A stretch of DNA of 64,000 bases, taken from the NCBI GenBank assembly GCA_009885795.1, contig VFKA01000005.1:1-64000 (forward strand), read 5' to 3'. Below are positions 36,946 to 46,375 of the stretch, in pieces. The number at the start of each line of letters is the position of its first letter. The stretch's first letter is position 1. The notes under the pieces are model-generated. The model was given only the letters and a program-made list of their open reading frames with translations, ran no database searches and was not told the origin of the DNA. The DNA comes from Rhodospirillales bacterium (GTDB taxonomy: Bacteria > Pseudomonadota > Alphaproteobacteria > Dongiales > Dongiaceae). Both the position numbers and the translations under genes were made by a program.

Positions 36946-38112
36946 ATGAACGAGTCGGGCCCTCTCGATGGAGTCGTCGTCATCGACATGACACGGGTTC
37001 TTGCCGGCCCCCTTTGTACCCTGCTGCTGGCCGACCTCGGCGCCCGGGTCATCAAGATCGAGGCGCCCGGCACGGGCGACGATTCCCGCCAGTTCGGCCC
37101 GTTCGTCAATGGCCGATCGGCCTATTTCGCCGCCCTGAACCGGGGCAAGGAGAGCATCGCCCTCGACCTCAAGAACAAGACCGATCGCGCGGTTTTCGAG
37201 CGCCTGTTGGGGCGCGCCGACGTGCTGGTCGAGAATTTCCGCGCCGGCGCCATGGAGCGGCTGGGCTACGGCTGGGAGGCGCTGCACGGGCGCTTTCCCC
37301 GCCTCATCTACGCCGCGGCGTCGGGCTTCGGCCACACCGGCCCCTATGCGGGCCGCGCCGCCTATGACGTGATTGCCCAGGCCATGGGCGGCGTCATGAG
37401 CATCACCGGCCAGCCGGGCGGGCCGCCGACACGGGTCGGCACCTCGATCGGCGACATTACCGCGGCGCTCTTCGCCGCCATCGGCACCCTTGCCGCCCTT
37501 GCCCACCGGCATGAGAGTGGCGTCGGCATGAAGGTCGACATCTCCATGCTCGACTGCCAGGTCGCGATCCTCGAAAACGCCATCACTCGCTACTTGGCGA
37601 CCGGGGAGGTTCCGGGTCCGCTCGGCGCGCGTCACCCGACCATCGCGCCCTTCGAGGTGTTCGAGGCGGGCGACGGGCCGATCGTGATCGCCGCGGCCAA
37701 CGATAACTTGTTCGCGAAGCTCTGCGCGGCGCTCGGCCTGCCGGCGTTGGCCCGGGATTCGCGCTTTCGCGACAATGACCAGCGCAGCCGCAATGTCGTG
37801 GCCCTGAAGCGCGAGATCGACGCCGCGCTCGGCCCCCGGTCCAAATCCGAGTGGCTCGCGATCCTGACCGAAGCCGGTGTTCCCTGCGGTCCGATCAACA
37901 ACATCGCCGAAGTGCTGGCCGATCCCCAGGTGCTGGCGCGAAACATGCTGGTGTCGGTGGAGGATCCGGTCATGGGCCGCCAGCGCATGCCGGGCAATCC
38001 GATCAAGCTGTCGGCGTTTCTCGACCCGCCCACGCGCCCGCCGGCGCCGGAGCTCGACGCCGACCGCGATCGCATCCTTGCCGAGCTCGCGGACGATATG
38101 GCGTCGCCATGA
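36946..38112 (+). CDS. CaiB/BaiF-type (family III) CoA transferase
   Basis: A 388-residue family III CoA transferase. VIDMTRVLAGPLCTLLLADL and RVIKIEAPGTGDDSR open the protein, and RGKESIALDLK is standard. The catalytic Asp is Asp170 in GTSIGDITAALFA. The dimer-interlocked C-terminus includes AGVPCGPINNIAEVLADPQ. It moves CoA between carboxylic acids; the substrate is unknown. The ATG at 36946 has AAGGAAAG upstream. Its stop overlaps the start of the penicillin acylase gene (ATGA), an uncommon pairing. Confidence 0.92.
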   Translation: MNESGPLDGVVVIDMTRVLAGPLCTLLLADLGARVIKIEAPGTGDDSRQFGPFVNGRSAYFAALNRGKESIALDLKNKTDRAVFERLLGRADVLVENFRAGAMERLGYGWEALHGRFPRLIYAAASGFGHTGPYAGRAAYDVIAQAMGGVMSITGQPGGPPTRVGTSIGDITAALFAAIGTLAALAHRHESGVGMKVDISMLDCQVAILENAITRYLATGEVPGPLGARHPTIAPFEVFEAGDGPIVIAAANDNLFAKLCAALGLPALARDSRFRDNDQRSRNVVALKREIDAALGPRSKSEWLAILTEAGVPCGPINNIAEVLADPQVLARNMLVSVEDPVMGRQRMPGNPIKLSAFLDPPTRPPAPELDADRDRILAELADDMASP

Positions 38113-40424
38113 TCTGGCTCAAGCGCACCGCCGCGTTTTTGTTGTGCACCCTGGTGCTGCTGGCGCTGATCGCGGGCGGCATCTACATCTGGCTGCAAGG
38201 GTCCCTGCCCAAGACGTCCGGCGAGATCGCGGTCGCGGGGTCGGAATCGCCGCTGACGATTCATCGCGACGCCCGCGGCGTCGTTCGCATCGAGGCGGCG
38301 AACAAAAATGATGCCCATTTCGCGCTCGGCTTCGCCCACGCCCAGGACCGGTTCGCGCAAATGGAATTCACGCGCCGGCTGGCGGACGGCCGATTGTCCG
38401 AACTGATCGGCCGCCGGGGCGCGCGAAGCGACCGCATCCTGCGCACGCTTGGATTCCGGCTGCTGGCCGAGGCCGCCTGGCCCAATCTTCCTCCAGAGAT
38501 CCAGAAAACCATCGAAGCCTACGCGGCGGGCGTGAACGCCTATCTCTCCACTCGCGAAGGCCCGCTGCCTCCCGAGCTGGCGCTGCTCGGAGGCGATCCC
38601 GAACCCTGGACGCCGATCGATTCGCTTGTCATCGGCCGGGCGCTTGCCTTGCAGCTCAGCGGCAATTGGCAGGACGAGATCAAGCGCCAAGCGCTTTCGC
38701 GCAAGCTGTCGCCCGAAGCACTCGAGGATTTCTGGCCGGCGATGCCGGCCGCCGACCGCGCCGATGCCGGCGGCGATCCGTTCCGCGCCGCTTCCAATGT
38801 CTGGGCCGTCGGCGGCCGTCTTACCCGGTCGGGCAGGCCGCTCCTTGCCAACGATCCCCATCTGCCGTTCGAGGCGCCGATTCAATGGTATCTGGCGCGG
38901 CTCGAGGCGCCGAACTTCAAGGTCGCGGGCGGCACCATGCCCGGCATCCCCTTCGTCCTTGTCGGCCATAACGGCCAGGTGGCCTGGGGTGTCACCACCA
39001 CCCATGCCGACACCCAGGATCTATTCATCGAGCATGTGGTGGATGACGGCATCAACTACGAGACTCCGGACGGGCCGCGTGCCTTTGCCATTCGTGACGA
39101 GAAAATCTCGGTCCGCTTCGGCGATGACATTGCCATGAAGGTGCGCGGGAGCCGGCACGGCCCGATGCTTTCCGACTCCGAATTCACCGATCGGCACGGC
39201 GCCGACGGCCGCAGCCTGGCGCTCGCCTGGACCTGCCTCGCGCCTGGCGACCGAACCCCCGTCGCCCTCTACAACATGAACCGGGCGCAAGACGCGGCCG
39301 AGTTCCGGGCGGCACTCGGCGACTTCCACTGTCCCGTCCAGACGATCGCCTATGCCGACGTCGCCGGCGCCATCGGCACGGTCGTCGCCGGGCGCGTTCC
39401 CGTGCGCAAGTCTCTCCACGCCGGAAGCCAGGCCCCGGTCGAAGGCTCGTCGGGCGCCTTCGATTGGACCGGTTTCGTGCCCACCGAGGCGTTGCCTGGG
39501 GTCGGCGATCCGCCGTCGGGTTGGGTTGGCGCGGCCAATGGTCGGCCGGAAGGCAACGGGTCGAGTTTCCTCGCCGCCCGCTGGGAGCCGTCCTATCGCT
39601 ATCGGCGCATCGCCCAGCGGCTCGACGCCAAGAGCGGGCTGACGGCGGACGACATGGCTTCCATCCAGCTCGATACGCTGTCGCTGCTCGCCGGCGAACA
39701 GCTGCCGGTCATGCTGGCGAATGTCGTCCCCTTGGGCCGCGCATCGGAAGCGGCCGTGGCCGCCTTGCGCGACTGGAATTTCCAGATGACCCGCGACCGG
39801 GCGGCGCCGCTCATCTTCACCGCATGGCTGAACGTCTTTCACCGCCTCGTCTTCGGCGACGAACTGGGCGACCTCTACGATGCCCATGCGCCGGACCCGC
39901 TGTTCGATGCGGCGCGCCTGTTCTCCGATCGTCCGGGCGCTCCGGATTGGTGCGACAATGGCGGCACGCCGGCCCATGAAACCTGCGTCACGCTGCTCAG
40001 CGCCGCGCTCGCCGATGCCGTCGCTTCCCTAGCCGAAGCCCATGGCGACGATCAGGCGCGCTGGCGGTGGGGCGACGCGCACGAGGCTCGTTTCGCGAGC
40101 CGGGTATGGTCGCAGGTGCCGTTGTTGGGCCGGTTGCTGACGCGGAGCATTGCCGTCGACGGCGCGGCCGATACGCTGAATCGCGCCGTCTCGTGGCCGT
40201 CGGAGGATGGGGCCTCGTTCACCGATGGGCACGGGCCGGGCCTGCGCATGATCGTGGATCTCGCCGACATCGACGCCTCTCGCTTCATCATCGCCACCGG
40301 CCAGTCGGGCAATCCGCTCTCGCCGCATTTTGACGATCTGATCGCGCCCTGGCGCGACGGCCGATACCTTTCTATGCTGGAACGGCCGGCCGCGAGCCTG
40401 CGCCTGGTGCCACGCGCGCCTTGA
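38109..40424 (+). CDS. Penicillin acylase family amidohydrolase (S45, Ntn-hydrolase)
   Basis: A 771-residue precursor. An N-terminal hydrophobic segment at about residues 7-30 acts as signal or anchor, so the enzyme is periplasmic or membrane-attached. The alpha chain includes HFALGFAHAQDRFAQME. Self-cleavage would free the catalytic Ser229 in AASNVWAVGGRLTRSG. The beta chain shows ANDPHLPFEAPIQWYLAR, MPGIPFVLVGHNGQVAWG and TGQSGNPLSPHFDDL. Natural substrates may be acyl-homoserine lactones, phenylacetyl amides or other N-acyl compounds. Confidence 0.93.
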   Translation: MIWLKRTAAFLLCTLVLLALIAGGIYIWLQGSLPKTSGEIAVAGSESPLTIHRDARGVVRIEAANKNDAHFALGFAHAQDRFAQMEFTRRLADGRLSELIGRRGARSDRILRTLGFRLLAEAAWPNLPPEIQKTIEAYAAGVNAYLSTREGPLPPELALLGGDPEPWTPIDSLVIGRALALQLSGNWQDEIKRQALSRKLSPEALEDFWPAMPAADRADAGGDPFRAASNVWAVGGRLTRSGRPLLANDPHLPFEAPIQWYLARLEAPNFKVAGGTMPGIPFVLVGHNGQVAWGVTTTHADTQDLFIEHVVDDGINYETPDGPRAFAIRDEKISVRFGDDIAMKVRGSRHGPMLSDSEFTDRHGADGRSLALAWTCLAPGDRTPVALYNMNRAQDAAEFRAALGDFHCPVQTIAYADVAGAIGTVVAGRVPVRKSLHAGSQAPVEGSSGAFDWTGFVPTEALPGVGDPPSGWVGAANGRPEGNGSSFLAARWEPSYRYRRIAQRLDAKSGLTADDMASIQLDTLSLLAGEQLPVMLANVVPLGRASEAAVAALRDWNFQMTRDRAAPLIFTAWLNVFHRLVFGDELGDLYDAHAPDPLFDAARLFSDRPGAPDWCDNGGTPAHETCVTLLSAALADAVASLAEAHGDDQARWRWGDAHEARFASRVWSQVPLLGRLLTRSIAVDGAADTLNRAVSWPSEDGASFTDGHGPGLRMIVDLADIDASRFIIATGQSGNPLSPHFDDLIAPWRDGRYLSMLERPAASLRLVPRAP

Positions 40425-40442
40425 TACGGCTTCGGAGACGCC

Positions 40443-41675
40443 ATGACCGTTTCGATCGACGACATCCGCGCCGCGGCAGCGACGCTGGCCGGCCAGATCG
40501 TCCGCACGCCGGCCGTCGCCGCGCCGCGCCTGGCCGAAATGACCGGCGCCGCATCGGTGATATTGAAGCTCGAGAATCAGCAATACACCGGTTCCTTCAA
40601 GGACCGCGGCGCGTTCGTGAAACTGAAAAGCCTGACACCGGCCGAGGCGAAGACGGGCGTCATCGCCATGTCCGCCGGCAATCACGCGCAAGGGGTCGCC
40701 TATCATGCGCGCCGCCTCGGCATTCCGGCGACCATCGTCATGCCGTTGGGCACGCCGTTCACGAAGGTCGAGCGCACGCGAAGCCTGGAGGCGCGCGTGC
40801 TGATCGAGGGCGACAGCATCGACAGCGCCGCCGTCTTCGCCCGCGAGATCGCGGGCCGGGAGAACCTCACCTTCGTCCACCCTTACGACGACGAGCGAAT
40901 TATCGCCGGACAGGGCACGATCGGCTTGGAGCTGCTCGCCGACTGGCCGGACCTCGATACCATCGTGGTGCCGATCGGCGGAGGCGGCATCATCGCCGGC
41001 ATCGCGACGGCCGCGAAAGCCTTGAAACCCGGCGTCGACATCATTGGCGTCGAGGCCGCCCTCTACCCGTCGATGCGCAACGCGATCCACGATCTGCCGC
41101 CTCCGGCCGGTGGCGCGTCCATCGCCGAGGGCATTGCCGTCAAGTCGCCCGGCGCGCTAACCCGCGCCATCATCGAGCGCCTCGTGAGCGACATCCTGCT
41201 CGTGGACGAGGACACGCTGGAGACCGCCGTGCACGTCATGGCCGAATGTCAGAAGATCGTCGCCGAAGGGGCGGGCGCCGCCGGACTGGCCGCGATGCTG
41301 GCGCACCGGGCGACTTTCGCCGGCAAGCGCGTCGGCGTCATCGTGTGCGGCGGCAACATCGATCCGCGGCTGCTGGCGCAAGTTCTGCTGCGCGGGCTGG
41401 TGCGCGATGGGCGCATCGTGACGCTGCGCATCGAAATCTCGGACACGCCGGGGGTTCTCGGGCGCCTGGCGAATCTCATCGGCGAGGCGGGTGGGAACAT
41501 CATCGATATCCATCATCGGCGGCTGTTCTCCGACCTGCCGGTGAAGCGCGCGGACGTGGACGCCATCGTCGAAACGCGCAACGCCGCCCATGTCGACGTG
41601 ATCATGCGCGACCTTCAGGTCGGCGGATTCCCGACGCGCCAGCTGAGCAGCCGGTCGGCTGGCGGCGAAGACTGA
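40443..41675 (+). CDS. Threonine/serine dehydratase with ACT domain
   Basis: A 410-residue fold-type II PLP enzyme deaminating threonine to 2-oxobutyrate. LENQQYTGSFKDRGAFVKL holds the PLP lysine, SAGNHAQGVAYHARRLG is the substrate loop, and PIGGGGIIAG is the phosphate loop. A C-terminal ACT domain begins near residue 325 (TLRIEISDTPGVLGRLANLI). Catabolic TdcB-like proteins with one ACT domain fit this length. Only one base separates it from the CBS gene. Confidence 0.93.
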   Translation: MTVSIDDIRAAAATLAGQIVRTPAVAAPRLAEMTGAASVILKLENQQYTGSFKDRGAFVKLKSLTPAEAKTGVIAMSAGNHAQGVAYHARRLGIPATIVMPLGTPFTKVERTRSLEARVLIEGDSIDSAAVFAREIAGRENLTFVHPYDDERIIAGQGTIGLELLADWPDLDTIVVPIGGGGIIAGIATAAKALKPGVDIIGVEAALYPSMRNAIHDLPPPAGGASIAEGIAVKSPGALTRAIIERLVSDILLVDEDTLETAVHVMAECQKIVAEGAGAAGLAAMLAHRATFAGKRVGVIVCGGNIDPRLLAQVLLRGLVRDGRIVTLRIEISDTPGVLGRLANLIGEAGGNIIDIHHRRLFSDLPVKRADVDAIVETRNAAHVDVIMRDLQVGGFPTRQLSSRSAGGED

Positions 41676-41676
41676 A

Positions 41677-43044
41677 ATGACCGCGTCGGGCAACGTGCTC
41701 GCCCTCATCGGCAACACGCCGATGGTCGAAGTGACGCGCTTCGACACCGGTCCCTGCCGCCTGTTCCTGAAGCTTGAAAATCAGAACCCAGGCGGCTCGA
41801 TCAAGGACCGGATCGCTCTTTCGATGGTCGAAGCGGCCGAGCGCGACGGCAGCCTCGGCCCCGGCGGTACGCTGGTCGAGGCGACGGCGGGCAATACCGG
41901 CCTCGGCCTGGCGCTCGTCGCCGCGCAAAAGAAATACCGTCTCGTGCTCGTCATCCCCGACAAGATGGCGCAGGAGAAAGTCTTCCACTTGAAAGCGCTT
42001 GGCGCCGAGGTGCGCATGACCCGCTCCGACGTCGGCAAGGGCCACCCGGACTATTATCAGGACATGGCCGAACGCCTGGCCAAGGAGATACCCGGCGCCT
42101 TCTACGTCAATCAGTTCGCCAACCCGGCCAATCCGGCCGCGCATGAGATGGGTACGGCGCCGGAGATCTGGCAGCAGATGGAGCACCGGGTCGACGCCAT
42201 CGTCTGCGGGGTGGGCTCCGGCGGAACCCTCACCGGCCTCGGCCGCTTCTTCCGCCGCGCGCAGCCGGCGCTGAAGATGGTACTCGCCGATCCGCTGGGA
42301 TCGATCCTGGCCGAGAAGGTGCGAAGCGGGAAAACGATCGACGCCGGCTCCTGGCTCGTCGAGGGCATCGGCGAGGATTTCGTGCCGCCGAATTGCGACC
42401 TGTCGCTCGTCTCGGAGGCCTACACCGTCGACGACGCCGAAAGCTTCGCCACCGCGCGCGACATCCTGCGGAAGGAGGGCTTGCTTGCCGGGTCGTCCTC
42501 GGGAACGCTGGTCGCCGGCGCGCTTCGTTATTGCCGGGCCCAGAAGAAGCCGCAACGTGTCGTCAGTTTCGTGTGCGACAGCGGCGGCAAGTACCTGTCC
42601 AAGATGTTCAACGACTACTGGATGATCGACCAGGGTTTTGTCGAGCGCGAGCGGTTCGGCGATCTGCGCGACCTGATCGCGCGCCGGCACACCGACCGCG
42701 ACACGGTCATCGCCGCGCCGGACGACACGCTTCTGAATGCCTATCGCCGGATGAAGCTCTATGACATCTCGCAGCTTCCGGTGCTCAAGGGCGGCGAGAT
42801 CGTCGGCATCATCGACGAGTCCGACGTCTTGTTGGCGGTCCACGATCGCCGCGAACGTTTTGCCGATACCGTCGAAGGCGCCATGACGCGGCGCCTCGAA
42901 ACGCTGTCCGCCTCGGCCGCGCTTGGCGAGCTGCTGCCGATATTCGATCGCGGCCACGTCGCCGTCGTCATGCAAGGTAACGAGTTCCTCGGCCTCATCA
43001 CCCGCATCGATTTCCTCAATCACCTGCGCCGGCAGGTTACATAG
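41677..43044 (+). CDS. Cystathionine beta-synthase with C-terminal CBS pair
   Basis: A 455-residue enzyme joining serine and homocysteine to cystathionine. The catalytic part has LIGNTPMVEV, the PLP lysine in NPGGSIKDRIALSMVE, TAGNTGLGLALV and GVGSGGTLTGLGR. Two CBS motifs end the protein (APDDTLLNAYRRMKLYDISQ and FDRGHVAVVMQGNEFLGLIT), like eukaryotic CBS and many bacterial Cbs. It is placed between threonine dehydratase and cystathionine gamma-lyase, which supports CBS rather than cysteine synthase. No haem domain is present. Confidence 0.92.
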   Translation: MTASGNVLALIGNTPMVEVTRFDTGPCRLFLKLENQNPGGSIKDRIALSMVEAAERDGSLGPGGTLVEATAGNTGLGLALVAAQKKYRLVLVIPDKMAQEKVFHLKALGAEVRMTRSDVGKGHPDYYQDMAERLAKEIPGAFYVNQFANPANPAAHEMGTAPEIWQQMEHRVDAIVCGVGSGGTLTGLGRFFRRAQPALKMVLADPLGSILAEKVRSGKTIDAGSWLVEGIGEDFVPPNCDLSLVSEAYTVDDAESFATARDILRKEGLLAGSSSGTLVAGALRYCRAQKKPQRVVSFVCDSGGKYLSKMFNDYWMIDQGFVERERFGDLRDLIARRHTDRDTVIAAPDDTLLNAYRRMKLYDISQLPVLKGGEIVGIIDESDVLLAVHDRRERFADTVEGAMTRRLETLSASAALGELLPIFDRGHVAVVMQGNEFLGLITRIDFLNHLRRQVT

Positions 43045-43051
43045 GTTCATC

Positions 43052-44242
43052 ATGGACGACCGCCACGACAAGCCGCCTCGGGCCCGAACCGGCAACCGGC
43101 AAGGTTTCTCGACCCGGGCCATCCACGCGGGTCAGTCGCCCGACCCTTCGACCGGCGCCATCATGATGCCGATCTACGCCACCTCGACCTACGTTCAGGA
43201 AAGCCCGGGCGTCCACAAAGGCTACGAGTATTCGCGCTCGCAGAACCCGACCCGCATGGCCTATGAGCGCTGCGTCGCCGATCTGGAGAGCGGCACGGCG
43301 GGGTTCGCGTTCGCGTCTGGACTTGCCGGGACCGCGACCATCCTCGATTGCCTCGACAGCGGCGCGCATGTGGTCGCCATGGACGACCTCTATGGCGGCA
43401 CTCATCGCCTGTTCGAGCGCGTGCGCCGGCGCAGCGCCGGCCTCGAATTCACCTATGTCGACCTCGCCGACGCGGAGGCACTCGAAGGCGCGATCCGGCC
43501 CCAGACACGCATGGTGTGGGTCGAGACGCCGACCAATCCGCTGCTGAAGCTGGTCGATCTGGAGCGGGTCGCGGCCATCGCCAAGAAGCATAGTCTCATT
43601 GCCGCCGCCGACAACACGTTCGCCAGCCCCTGGGTCCAGCGCCCGCTGGAACACGGGTTCGACGTGGTCTTGCATTCGGCCACCAAGTACCTAAACGGTC
43701 ATTCGGACATGGTCGGCGGCATGGTGGTGGTTGGCGGCAATCGCGATCTGGCCGAGCGCTTGACGTTCCTGCAAAACGCGGTCGGCGCGATCGCCGGGCC
43801 GTTCGACAGCTTCCTGGCGCTGCGCGGCCTGAAGACGTTGGGCTTACGCATGGAGCGGCACTGCGCCAACGCGATCGAGATCGCGCGTTGGCTGGAGAAG
43901 CACCCCAGCATCGAACGGGTCTATTACCCCGGTCTGCCGAGCCATCCCCAGCATGCGCTCGCGCGCCGGCAGATGAACGGCTTCGGCGGCATGGTGACGG
44001 CGATCGTCAAGGGCGGCCTGCCGGCGGCGCGCCGGTTCCTGGAACGCTGCCGAATTTTCGCGCTGGCCGAGAGCCTTGGCGGCGTCGAGAGCCTGATCGA
44101 GCACCCGGCGATCATGACCCATGCCTCTTTGCCGCCCGAGAGGCGGGCCGCCATCGGCATCGTCGACGGCCTCGTGCGGCTGTCGGTGGGGGTCGAGGAC
44201 CTCGCGGACCAGATCGTCGACCTGGAGCAGGCGCTGCTCTAG
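43052..44242 (+). CDS. Cystathionine gamma-lyase (trans-sulfuration PLP enzyme)
   Basis: A 396-residue Cys/Met-metabolism PLP enzyme that splits cystathionine into cysteine, 2-oxobutyrate and ammonia. FSTRAIHAGQSPDPSTGAIM, YEYSRSQNPTRMAYERCVAD, DDLYGGTHRLFERV, the PLP lysine in LHSATKYLNGHSDMVGG and SLGGVESLIEHPAIMTH are all classical. MetB (synthase) is the alternative, but position after cbs argues for the lyase. The start ATG at 43052 lies eight bases after the CBS stop. Confidence 0.93.
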   Translation: MDDRHDKPPRARTGNRQGFSTRAIHAGQSPDPSTGAIMMPIYATSTYVQESPGVHKGYEYSRSQNPTRMAYERCVADLESGTAGFAFASGLAGTATILDCLDSGAHVVAMDDLYGGTHRLFERVRRRSAGLEFTYVDLADAEALEGAIRPQTRMVWVETPTNPLLKLVDLERVAAIAKKHSLIAAADNTFASPWVQRPLEHGFDVVLHSATKYLNGHSDMVGGMVVVGGNRDLAERLTFLQNAVGAIAGPFDSFLALRGLKTLGLRMERHCANAIEIARWLEKHPSIERVYYPGLPSHPQHALARRQMNGFGGMVTAIVKGGLPAARRFLERCRIFALAESLGGVESLIEHPAIMTHASLPPERRAAIGIVDGLVRLSVGVEDLADQIVDLEQALL

Positions 44243-44341
44243 AAAGCCAAAAAACTAAGTCCGTTCATGGCCCTAACCCATTCTTAACCCAATTCGGCGA
44301 GTTTAGGCGCGGGAGCGGTTCATTCGCGTCAAGGCCGGGAC

Positions 44342-45202
44342 ATGTTCATCCTCATCGGATCGGTCGTCGTAATTGCCAGCGTGCTCGGCGGTTTTGTCGC
44401 GCTGGGCGGGCATCCCGCCGTTCTGTTCCAACCCTTCGAACTCGTGATCATCGGCGGAGCGGCTCTCGGCGCCTTCGTCATCGGCAATCCGAAGAGAGTC
44501 GTGATCGGCTGCATGACCGCGTTGAAGCGGTCGCTGAGCGGCCCGCGCTACAAGAAGGCCGCCTATGTCGAACTCATGAGCCTTCTCTACATGGTTTTCA
44601 AACTGGCCAAGACGAAGGGCATGCTGGCCCTGGAGCAGCATGTCGAGAAGCCGGACGAAAGCACTTTGTTCCAGCAGTTTCCGAATTTCGCCAAGGATCA
44701 TCATGCGTTGGTGTTCCTGTGCGACTACCTGCGCATGATGACGCTGGGCACCGAGAACCACTACGAGGTCGAGGCGCTCATGGACGCCGAGCTGGAGGTC
44801 CATCACGCCGAGAGCGCCCAGATCTCGACGGCCTTGACCAACGTCGCGGACGGACTGCCGGCGCTGGGCATCGTCGCGGCCGTACTCGGAGTCATCCACA
44901 CGATGGCCTCCATCACCGAGCCGCCGGAGGTTCTCGGCCATCTAATCGGCGGCGCGCTGGTTGGCACATTCCTTGGCGTGCTGCTGGCTTACGGTTTCGT
45001 CGGACCGCTTGCCAACGCGGTCAAGACGACCGACGAGGCCGAAGCCAAATACCTACAGTGCATCAAGGCCGGCATCATTGCCCATCTGCAAGGCTATCCG
45101 CCCGCGGTCTCCGTGGAATTCGCGCGCAAGGCCCTCTTGGGGGAAGACCGGCCGACCTTCTACGAGGTCGAAGAGGCCGTCCAGGCCCTGCCGCCCGTCT
45201 AG
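44342..45202 (+). CDS. motA: Flagellar motor stator protein MotA
   Basis: A 286-residue stator membrane protein with four helices. Helix 1 is ILIGSVVVIASVLGGFVAL. The cytoplasmic loop after helix 2 contains AKTKGMLALEQHVEKPDES. Helices 3 and 4 hold GLPALGIVAAVLGVIHTMAS and LVGTFLGVLLAYGFVGPLAN. Pro and Glu residues involved in proton transfer (GLPALG, EPPEVLG) are present. It forms the proton-driven stator with MotB. No other flagellar genes are in the window. Confidence 0.96.
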   Translation: MFILIGSVVVIASVLGGFVALGGHPAVLFQPFELVIIGGAALGAFVIGNPKRVVIGCMTALKRSLSGPRYKKAAYVELMSLLYMVFKLAKTKGMLALEQHVEKPDESTLFQQFPNFAKDHHALVFLCDYLRMMTLGTENHYEVEALMDAELEVHHAESAQISTALTNVADGLPALGIVAAVLGVIHTMASITEPPEVLGHLIGGALVGTFLGVLLAYGFVGPLANAVKTTDEAEAKYLQCIKAGIIAHLQGYPPAVSVEFARKALLGEDRPTFYEVEEAVQALPPV

Positions 45203-45214
45203 CAAGGTTCGACC

Positions 45215-46270
45215 ATGGCCGCCACCAAGACCAGCAAGAAGGGCAACGAGCCCCCGGCCGTCGTCATCAAGCGGGTGAAGAAGGGCGGCCACGCCGCGCA
45301 CCATGGCGGTTCGTGGAAGGTCGCCTACGCCGATTTCGTCACGGCGATGATGGCGTTCTTCCTGCTGCTCTGGCTGCTGAACGTCACCACGGACGAGCAG
45401 AAGCGCGGCATCGCCGATTACTTCGCGCCCAGCATTGCCTCCGAAAGCCAGAGCGGCAGCGGCGGCGTGCTCGGCGGACAAACGCTTTCGGCCGACGGCG
45501 CGCTCATGAGCGTGCGCAACTCCCCCAGCGTGACTGTTCTCCTGGAAAAGCCGAGCGACGTTTCGCAGGAAACCGACAGCCCGCCGACCCAAGAACAGAG
45601 CGTCGCCGCCGCCGCCGAGGATCCCACCAAGGAAACCCTGTCGGGTGCCGCGTCCGAAGACCCATTCGAGTCGCCCGACATTCCGTCCGTCGAAGACGCC
45701 AAGAAAATGCTGGCCGAGGAGGAGGAAAAACACTTCCGCCAGGCCGAGCACGATCTGCGCCAGGCCATCCAGGACGTGCCCGAGCTCGCCAGCCTGGTCG
45801 AGAACCTCATCATCGACCGCACGCAAGAGGGCTTGCGGATTCAGATCGTCGATCAGGACAAGACGGAAATGTTCGATCGTGGCAGCGCCAAGATGCTGCC
45901 GCACACGGAACGGCTGCTGGGCCTGATCGCGGAAGTCGTGAAACAGATGCCGAACCAGGTGGCCATCAGCGGCCACACCGATTCCACGCCTTACGCCCAA
46001 GGGCAGGAGGATTACACGAATTGGGAATTGTCGGCGGATCGCGCCAATGCCTCGCGCCGCGCACTGCTGCGAAACGGTATTCCGGTGAAGCGCATCGCCC
46101 GCGTCGTCGGCAAGGCGGAACACGAGCCGCTCGTGGGCGACAACCCGGCCGACCCGCGCAATCGGCGCATCACCATCGTACTCCTGCGCGAGAACGAGTT
46201 TCCTACGAGCGCCGCGGCCGTGGAAGAACCCTCCTCGCCGACTTCGCCGGGGAGCCCGACCCTCCCCTAA
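45215..46270 (+). CDS. motB: Flagellar motor stator protein MotB
   Basis: A 351-residue stator protein. A basic cytoplasmic N-terminus precedes one helix with the proton-binding Asp40 in VAYADFVTAMMAFFLLLWLL. A long acidic linker of about 110 residues includes EEEEKHFRQAEHDLRQAIQ. A C-terminal OmpA-like domain binds peptidoglycan (GHTDSTPYAQGQEDYTNWEL, then RITIVLLRENE). It starts 12 bases after motA. The linker is longer than in enteric MotB but typical of alphaproteobacteria. Confidence 0.95.
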   Translation: MAATKTSKKGNEPPAVVIKRVKKGGHAAHHGGSWKVAYADFVTAMMAFFLLLWLLNVTTDEQKRGIADYFAPSIASESQSGSGGVLGGQTLSADGALMSVRNSPSVTVLLEKPSDVSQETDSPPTQEQSVAAAAEDPTKETLSGAASEDPFESPDIPSVEDAKKMLAEEEEKHFRQAEHDLRQAIQDVPELASLVENLIIDRTQEGLRIQIVDQDKTEMFDRGSAKMLPHTERLLGLIAEVVKQMPNQVAISGHTDSTPYAQGQEDYTNWELSADRANASRRALLRNGIPVKRIARVVGKAEHEPLVGDNPADPRNRRITIVLLRENEFPTSAAAVEEPSSPTSPGSPTLP

Positions 46271-46375
46271 CCGCTAAAGTCTTATTCTTTTTCTAGCGCG
46301 CGGCCCCTTCTTCTTGCCATAGTCCGTGGCACGGGGCCGGCGATGCCGCCGGCCTGAAACGACCGGTTCGGTATC

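Noticed and set aside
43888-46296. 802-codon plus-strand frame spanning cgl, motA and motB
   Set aside because: It is the wrong frame across three recognisable genes, rich in Arg/Gly/Ala as typical for shadow frames in GC-rich DNA.
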